Translations under genes and position numbers: made by a program
The notes under the pieces: model-generated
Seen by the model: only the letters and a program-made list of their open reading frames with translations
What the model was told of the DNA's origin: nothing
The model's database searches: none
From: an uncultured Bacilli bacterium
Lineage (GTDB): Bacteria; Bacillota_I; Bacilli_A; RF39; UBA660
DNA length: 64,000 bases
NCBI GenBank assembly: GCA_934086775.1
Contig: CAKOIJ010000001.1
Location: 1-64,000, forward strand
Direction: 5' to 3'
Shown here: positions 59,509-64,000 of the stretch, one piece after another
Numbering within the stretch: position 1 is the stretch's first letter
Layout: each line of letters begins with the position of its first letter

Positions 59509-60438
59509 TTACTTAATAATCAATCCATATTTTTTCATCATTTTTAAATGATTCTTAAATTTTGAATTAGATAGTAGATATTTTTGAACATAGATATTAT
59601 TTTTCCAATTAGGAAAATTCTCATTAACATATTTAACACATTTAAAAATGTACTCTTCCTCATAATTTTCAACACTCATAATTCTATTAACAGTACCAAA
59701 TAAAATATGACTAACAACAGCAAATTCAATTCTATCAGCAAACATTTCAAATTTACCATTAAGCTTTGCAAATTCACAAATAGAATCGAAAGCTTTAAGT
59801 GTATCAAGTTGATTTAGTCTATTACTTCTTAAAGAACTATCTGAATGAATAACATAAGTGTATAACGGTTCATTTACAAAAGAAACATTTTCATTAAATA
59901 TTAATAATTTAAAAATAAATTCTAAATCTTCAGCAATTTTCAAGTTTGAAAATTTAATACCAGACATATTAATAATATCTTTGTTAAATAATCTTAAATC
60001 AACTGATGGACTCTGTAATAAAAGTAATTCTTCGCTAGTTCTAAAAGTTTCAGTTCTAATACCATTAATCTCCTTAAAACCTCTTAACATACAAGAAAAA
60101 GAATCATTTGGAGATATCGAGTTATAAAGTAACTCAAGACACCTCTCTTCAATATAATCATCACTATCAAGAAAATAAACATATTTAGCCTTAGCAATAT
60201 CTAACCCTTTATTTCTTGTATATCCAACTCCCATATTATTTTCATTTTCATAACAAAGTATTCTCATATCTATCTTTTTATATTTTTCAATAATATCCTT
60301 AACTTTATCAGTCGAACAATCATTTATAACTATAATTTCGATATTCTTATAAGTTTGATTAATAACAGACAAAATACATCTTTCAAAATATTTTTCATTA
60401 TTATAAACTGGAATTATCACACTAATTAATTCTTTCAT
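59509..60438 (-). CDS. Family 2 glycosyltransferase
   Basis: This 309-residue protein starts ISVIIPVYNNEKYFERCILS, with INDCSTDKV and the DxD-type YFLDSDDYIEERCLELLY near 95, all typical GT-A family 2. The C-terminal region (about 180-300) is helical without membrane spans. It transfers a sugar from a nucleotide-sugar to an unknown acceptor, probably a surface glycan. RBS AAGGAG. Only one other gene (60465-60881) is nearby, so no full polysaccharide cluster is seen. Confidence 0.92.
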   Translation of the reverse strand: MKELISVIIPVYNNEKYFERCILSVINQTYKNIEIIVINDCSTDKVKDIIEKYKKIDMRILCYENENNMGVGYTRNKGLDIAKAKYVYFLDSDDYIEERCLELLYNSISPNDSFSCMLRGFKEINGIRTETFRTSEELLLLQSPSVDLRLFNKDIINMSGIKFSNLKIAEDLEFIFKLLIFNENVSFVNEPLYTYVIHSDSSLRSNRLNQLDTLKAFDSICEFAKLNGKFEMFADRIEFAVVSHILFGTVNRIMSVENYEEEYIFKCVKYVNENFPNWKNNIYVQKYLLSNSKFKNHLKMMKKYGLIIK

Positions 60439-60464
60439 TAACTACAACTCCTTTTTAAAAAACA

Positions 60465-60881
60465 TTACTTTATAAGCTCCAAAGCCCTATTATCACTTAC
60501 TAAAGAAATCATATCCTCGTGACTAAACATACTTCTTCCCATATATTTTTGCTTTCCGATTTCATAATCCAAATGGTCAACCATCTTACGGTAAGAATTA
60601 AAATCTTTAAAATTACTTCCTATTTTATCCAAAAGTTCCTTTAAATCATTAAAATTATAGAAACCTCTAATATTAGAATTACAAATTCCAGCTTTATCAA
60701 AATGATAATAACCAATATGTAAAACTATATATATAACTGAAATATACTTAAAATCATTATGTAAACTTTGAGTATAAAAATATTTTCCTTTAGTAACATT
60801 ATAAAAAGTATAAAATTCAAAATAGTTACGTTTCTTATCCTCAGCATACTCTTTACTTACCAAAACTATAACATCTTCCAC
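60465..60881 (-). CDS. Hypothetical protein, 138 residues
   Basis: A soluble protein with an aromatic-rich middle (YFEFYTFYNVTKGKYFY, YIVLHIGYYHFD) and helical C-terminus. Start GTG at 60881, 8 bases after GGAGG. It precedes the glycosyltransferase by 26 bases and is probably cotranscribed. No family is recognised. Confidence 0.6.
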   Translation of the reverse strand: MEDVIVLVSKEYAEDKKRNYFEFYTFYNVTKGKYFYTQSLHNDFKYISVIYIVLHIGYYHFDKAGICNSNIRGFYNFNDLKELLDKIGSNFKDFNSYRKMVDHLDYEIGKQKYMGRSMFSHEDMISLVSDNRALELIK

Positions 60882-60925
60882 TACAAAAACCTCCTAATAA
60901 AAAAAGTATATCATAAATAAGCAAA

Positions 60926-60946
60926 AGAAAAAAGCACCTAAGTGCT
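60926..60946 (-). terminator. Terminator of the XRE regulator gene
   Basis: Minus-strand arms AGCAC and GTGCT with TTAG between, followed by TTTTTTC. Confidence 0.65.
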
Positions 60947-60954
60947 AAATCTAA

Positions 60955-61266
60955 CTAATTATTAACTACAGCAGTTTCTTCTGCTTCTTCTTTTTGTTCT
61001 AAAGGTACTACACCAAGAGTATAGCCGATAGGCTCTAAAAGTCTTATAAGTGTATTTATTTGAGGACTATTTAAATTATTTTCAATTTTAGCAACTGTTT
61101 CTCTAATAATACCGGCACGCTCTCCAACTACTCTTTGACTTAAATGTTGACTTTTTCTAGCAACAACAACTTGACGTATTACTTCTCTTTCAAGCTCGTT
61201 TAGTTTTTCATCCCTTTTTATTTCTTCTTCAGTTTTAACGATATTTTCTTTCTTTGGTCTTCCCAT
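60955..61266 (-). CDS. XRE-family transcriptional regulator
   Basis: This 103-residue protein has a Lys/Glu-rich N-terminus (MGRPKKENIVKTEEE) and a helix-turn-helix (about 45-90: LSQRVVGERAGIIRETVAKIE, then SPQINTLIRLLEPIGYTL). The ATG at 61266 follows GAAGGA by 5 bases; the longer open frame crosses the promoter. Its own promoter overlaps an inverted repeat, so autoregulation is likely. Target genes unknown. Confidence 0.85.
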   Translation of the reverse strand: MGRPKKENIVKTEEEIKRDEKLNELEREVIRQVVVARKSQHLSQRVVGERAGIIRETVAKIENNLNSPQINTLIRLLEPIGYTLGVVPLEQKEEAEETAVVNN

Positions 61267-61285
61267 TTTTCCTTCACCGATTACT

Positions 61286-61313
61286 ATTGTACCAAAAAAA
61301 TGTACAATGTCAA
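61286..61313 (-). promoter_or_regulatory. Promoter and probable autoregulatory operator of the XRE gene
   Basis: -35 TTGACA (61308-61313), 16-base spacer, -10 TACAAT (61286-61291). Inverted repeat arms ATTGTAC (61286-61292) and GTACAAT (61302-61308) cover the -10 and spacer. No gene or motif is seen from 61314 to 61463. Confidence 0.7.
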
Positions 61314-61463
61314 CCTTTTTTATTAAATTTTTATACTTTATTTTATACAAACGACCACATAAAGAGGAATTGACTTAATATTATTAACATAGCCAAAGTT
61401 CTTAGTAGATAACATAAAGATGTTATAAATACATTTTAAATAATTTTATATGTTTTTGAAGTT

Positions 61464-61886
61464 TTATTTATCTTCGTGAATGTCACTTTTAGGTTTTTCT
61501 AAACCCTCTATTTTTATACCTTTCTTTTCAGCATAATCCCAAAGTGCAGCACGAATTGCTTCTTCTGCGAGTAAACTGCAGTGAACTTTAACTGGAGGTA
61601 AACCATCTAACGCTTCCATTACTGATTTATTAGTAATTTTTAAAGCTTCATTTACACTTTTGCCTTTAATTAATTCAGTAGCCATAGAACTAGTAGCTAT
61701 AGCAGCACCACAACCAAAAGTTTTAAACTTAACATCTTTAATAATTCCATTATCATCTATGTCAAGATATATTCTCATAATATCCCCACATCTTGCATTA
61801 CCAACTGTTCCAACACCATTTGCATTTTCTATTTCACCAACGTTTCTTGGATTAGTAAAATGATCCATTACTTTCTCTGAATACAT
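61464..61886 (-). CDS. iscU: IscU/SufU-type iron-sulfur scaffold protein
   Basis: This 140-residue protein starts MYSEKVMDHFTNPRNVGEIE. The three ligand cysteines are in NARCGD, TFGCGAAIATSS and VHCSLLAEEAI. It lacks the insertion of SufU and looks IscU-like. It builds Fe-S clusters from sulfur delivered by the cysteine desulfurase encoded just upstream. RBS AAAGGAG lies in the end of iscS. Confidence 0.93.
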   Translation of the reverse strand: MYSEKVMDHFTNPRNVGEIENANGVGTVGNARCGDIMRIYLDIDDNGIIKDVKFKTFGCGAAIATSSMATELIKGKSVNEALKITNKSVMEALDGLPPVKVHCSLLAEEAIRAALWDYAEKKGIKIEGLEKPKSDIHEDK

Positions 61887-61887
61887 A

Positions 61888-63063
61888 TTAGTTTTCTCCT
61901 TTCTTAATAAAATCTTCATATAAAGGACTCATATTTCTTAAATTATCTATAATTTCCTTTAAAGTATCAACTACGTAGTCAATTTCTTCCATAGTATTAT
62001 CATGATTCATTGTAAGTCTTAAAGAACCATGCGCTATTTCATGTGGAAGACCTATTGCCAAAAGAACATGACTAGGATCTAAACTACCACTAGTGCAAGC
62101 ACTTCCACTTGAAGCACATATACCTTTAGCATCTAATTTTAAAAGCATTCCTTCTCCTTCAATAAATTGAAAACTAAAGTTTGCATTTCCTGGTAATCTT
62201 TTAATTCTAGAACCATTAAGTCTTGAATAAGGTATCTCATTAAGTACTCTGTCAATTAAATGTTCTCTCAAAGATAGAACATATAGATTATTTTTTTCCA
62301 TTTCACTAAATTTTAATTCTGCTGCTTTGGCAAAACCAATTATACTAGGAGCATTAGTTGTACCAGCACGCTTTCCTCTTTCTTGCATTCCTCCATTAAT
62401 TAAAGGTAAAATAGAAACATCTTTCCTAACATATAGAAACCCAATTCCTTTAGGTCCTTCTATTTTATGCGCGCTTGTACTAAGTAAATCTATATTCATT
62501 AGGTTAACATCGATATTAATATTACCGTAAGCTTGAACAGCATCTGTGTGAAATATTATATTATGTTTCTTACAAATTTCACCTATTTCTTTTAAAGGCA
62601 TAACTGAACCTATCTCGTTATTAGCGGCCATTATACTTACCATAATAGTATCCTCTCTAATGGAACTTTCTAATTCGCTTAAATTAATAATACCATCTTT
62701 GTCTACATTTAAATAAGTGACTTCAAATCCAAGTTTTTCTAAATAATGACAACTTTCTAAAATCGCATGATGTTCTATTTTAGTAGTAATAATATGCTTG
62801 CCTTTATTCATTCTTCCAATCATTATTTTCTTAATAGCCCAGTTGTCTGATTCACTTCCTCCACTAGTAAAATAAATCTCATCTTTGCTAGCATTTATTG
62901 TTTTTGCAAGCAATTCTCTTGCGTCTTCTACTTTTTTACTAACTTCTCTTGATGCTCTATATATACTACTAGGATTAGTATAATATTCTGTAAAATATGG
63001 GAGCATCTCTTCAAGTACTTCCTTTCTAACCTTAGTAGTTGCAGCATTATCTAAATATATCAT
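61888..63063 (-). CDS. iscS: Cysteine desulfurase (NifS/IscS family)
   Basis: This 391-residue PLP enzyme takes sulfur from cysteine. It has the N-terminal YLDNAATTKV, HTDAVQAYGNI, the PLP lysine in SAHKIEGPKGIGF, and the catalytic Cys in SGSACTSGSLDPSHVL (group I, with the longer flexible loop). The start overlaps the arsR-family stop codon (ATGA), and iscU follows. This makes a compact regulator-desulfurase-scaffold operon. Confidence 0.94.
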   Translation of the reverse strand: MIYLDNAATTKVRKEVLEEMLPYFTEYYTNPSSIYRASREVSKKVEDARELLAKTINASKDEIYFTSGGSESDNWAIKKIMIGRMNKGKHIITTKIEHHAILESCHYLEKLGFEVTYLNVDKDGIINLSELESSIREDTIMVSIMAANNEIGSVMPLKEIGEICKKHNIIFHTDAVQAYGNINIDVNLMNIDLLSTSAHKIEGPKGIGFLYVRKDVSILPLINGGMQERGKRAGTTNAPSIIGFAKAAELKFSEMEKNNLYVLSLREHLIDRVLNEIPYSRLNGSRIKRLPGNANFSFQFIEGEGMLLKLDAKGICASSGSACTSGSLDPSHVLLAIGLPHEIAHGSLRLTMNHDNTMEEIDYVVDTLKEIIDNLRNMSPLYEDFIKKGEN

Positions 63064-63353
63064 ATTTCTTCCTTCCCTTCTTTAATATGCTCAAGACCAT
63101 ATTTAAGTATAACTCTAATATGATCATCACTAATACTATATAAAACACTTTGTCCAAATTTTTCACATTTAACGAGGTTTAAATCCTTTAAATATTTAAG
63201 TTGATGACTAATTAAAGAATGAGATTTATTTAAAGATAAAGCTATCCCACTTACACATTTACCACCTGAAAGTAAACTATTTAATATCATTAACCTAGTA
63301 GGATCACCAAACACTTTATAAAATTCACTTAATTTATCATAATCTTTTTGCAT
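63060..63353 (-). CDS. ArsR/SmtB-family metalloregulator, zinc-sensor type
   Basis: This 97-residue winged-helix repressor starts YKVFGDPTRLMILNSLL with recognition helix SHSLISHQLKYLKDLNLV. The last helix reads SDDHIRVILKYGLEHIKE, a full match to the alpha-5 metal site D-x-H-x10-H-x2-E known from CzrA/SmtB zinc sensors. It ends at TGA overlapping iscS. A perfect 11-bp palindrome of the ArsR type sits at its own transcription start. Expected to repress its operon and release on Zn or a similar metal. Confidence 0.9.
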   Translation of the reverse strand: MQKDYDKLSEFYKVFGDPTRLMILNSLLSGGKCVSGIALSLNKSHSLISHQLKYLKDLNLVKCEKFGQSVLYSISDDHIRVILKYGLEHIKEGKEEI

Positions 63354-63361
63354 ATTTTCTC

Positions 63362-63387
63362 CTTATATGAATGTTTATTCATATAAG
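63362..63387. promoter_or_regulatory. ArsR/CzrA-type operator
   Basis: Perfect 11-bp arms CTTATATGAAT and ATTCATATAAG with 4 bases between (GTTT). It covers the transcription start and abuts the RBS GGAG of the arsR-iscS-iscU operon. Confidence 0.85.
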
Positions 63388-63390
63388 CAA

Positions 63391-63419
63391 ATTATAAAAC
63401 CATAGAAAAAACTTGTCAA
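63391..63419 (-). promoter_or_regulatory. Consensus promoter of arsR-iscS-iscU
   Basis: -35 TTGACA (63414-63419), 17-base spacer, -10 TATAAT (63391-63396). The -35 is inside the cotZ terminator. Confidence 0.88.
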
Positions 63420-63437
63420 TACTTTTTGACAAGTTTT
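63406..63437 (-). terminator. Terminator of cotZ
   Basis: Minus-strand arms AAAACTTGTCAA and TTGACAAGTTTT, 6-base loop, ending TTTTTT. Confidence 0.85.
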
Positions 63438-63456
63438 AAAATAAATTAATACAAAT

Positions 63457-63927
63457 TTAGCCACATATACATTCTACATAAGTATCATTTAAACATCTTA
63501 CACAACATAAGCAGTTAATGTTCATTGTGAATATAGAGTCTGTACCAACGTAAGGATAAGGACTACTGTCTTCAGTGTTTTCAGCAAGTACCCTAAATGT
63601 ACAACAACATCCATCTACTTTTTCAACTCTAAATACATTAGAGCATCCTTCAGCATCAGTACTATTACAGTTAGTGTTTGTTCTAGTTGTTGGCATACTA
63701 AGTGGAGCACCTGCACCTGAACACATATAAAGCATTATAGGTCTAGTATTACATACAATACAGTTACTTCCCCCACCTAATGCTGGTCTATCACAAGAGT
63801 TTAAACAGTTATCCGGACAAGCATTTGATTGAAGCACATTAATTACTTGTAATATTTCTTGGATGCAGTTGTTTTCACAAGAATCATTATTTTGCCCACA
63901 CTTACAACATCCAGTATTATTATTCAT
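63457..63927 (-). CDS. cotZ: CotY/CotZ-family spore coat or exosporium protein
   Basis: This 156-residue protein has over 20 cysteines. It matches the CotY/CotZ/ExsY pattern: CIQEILQVINVLQ, SCDRPALGG, CNTRPIMLYMCSG, VFRVEKVDGCCCTFRVL and the C-terminal MNINCLCCVRCLNDTYVECI. These proteins self-assemble into the crust or exosporium with disulfide bonds. ATG at 63927 follows AAGGGGTG by 6 bases. The upstream -10 CATAAATTA suggests sigma-K control. This gene is a strong sign that the organism is a Bacilli-type spore-former. Y or Z cannot be told apart. Confidence 0.92.
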   Translation of the reverse strand: MNNNTGCCKCGQNNDSCENNCIQEILQVINVLQSNACPDNCLNSCDRPALGGGSNCIVCNTRPIMLYMCSGAGAPLSMPTTRTNTNCNSTDAEGCSNVFRVEKVDGCCCTFRVLAENTEDSSPYPYVGTDSIFTMNINCLCCVRCLNDTYVECICG

Positions 63928-63956
63928 ATAATTCACCCCTTCTTCATATTCACTAA

Positions 63957-63984
63957 TAATTTATGTAAACAAATTATTTTTGTG
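63957..63984 (-). promoter_or_regulatory. Sigma-K-like promoter of cotZ
   Basis: -10 CATAAATTA (63957-63965; consensus CATAnnnTA), 15-base spacer, -35 CACA (63981-63984; consensus mACm). Confidence 0.6.
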
Positions 63985-64000
63985 AGTGAATTTAACTATT

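Overview
The window looks like chromosome from a very AT-rich (roughly one quarter G+C by eye), spore-forming member of the class Bacilli, probably one of the uncultured gut lineages around Erysipelotrichales/RF39. The evidence is a Bacillus-type CotY/CotZ coat protein, SpoIVB, YlbJ, a SpoVID/SipL-type LysM protein, a CotS-like kinase, a SpoIIM-like protein and a YjcZ-like protein. The tmRNA tag end (NYAPAFA) resembles mollicute tags. TGA is used as a stop (dxs, rimM, yceD and the arsR gene, mostly in ATGA-type overlaps), so the code is the standard bacterial one. Most genes are on the minus strand. No rRNA, tRNA, insertion sequence, prophage or CRISPR was found.

Layout. 1-5750: an unusual operon of a MoxR-like AAA+ ATPase built between DUF6273-like modules, a P-loop-less AAA fragment, a VWA/metallopeptidase protein, a further DUF6273-like gene running off the left edge and a decayed copy. 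5.8-10.1 kb: SpoIIM-like protein, small proteins, uppS and tex. 10.1-13.4 kb: small unknown genes, one possibly broken, and an ABC-F ATPase with an operator-like palindrome on its promoter. 13.5-18.4 kb: spoIVB, xseB-xseA-nusB, and divergent ylbL/ylbJ. 18.4-19.5 kb: a pseudopilin operon. 19.6-24.7 kb: coat-morphogenesis genes, lon, holA. 24.7-31.9 kb: an RnfC-like remnant protein, uvrC, and the rbfA-infB-rnpM-nusA-rimP operon. 32-40 kb: two paralogous TasA-like/DUF6273-like surface proteins, with prsA, rnhB and dxs between them. 40-46 kb: SPOR protein, rpmF-yceD, tmcAL, a CDF transporter, polA. 46-54.7 kb: a giant metallophosphoesterase, ftsW, yjcZ-like, folA-thyA, def. 54.8-59.4 kb: ssrA (tmRNA), membrane proteins, trmD-rimM, rRNA/tRNA methyltransferase, YgjP-like protease. 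59.5-64 kb: glycosyltransferase, XRE regulator, an arsR-iscS-iscU operon under a zinc-sensor-type operator, and cotZ.

The most interesting signal lies upstream of both surface-protein genes. Each has its own promoter, which overlaps a 14-15 bp inverted repeat. Next comes a short leader ORF with a strong RBS, containing a run of exactly ten G on the coding strand. After that there is an intrinsic terminator, then the surface gene. As assembled, both leaders end after 21 codons. With nine G both would run to 32-33 codons, with conserved sequence, an in-frame 3-base indel and a shared stop codon lying inside the 5' arm of the terminator. This looks like a slippage-controlled, translation-coupled attenuator acting as a phase-variation switch. 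I do not know a described example.

Starts were chosen from visible ribosome binding sites, so several are shorter than the longest open frame. Family names are from recognition of motifs by eye; no search was run.
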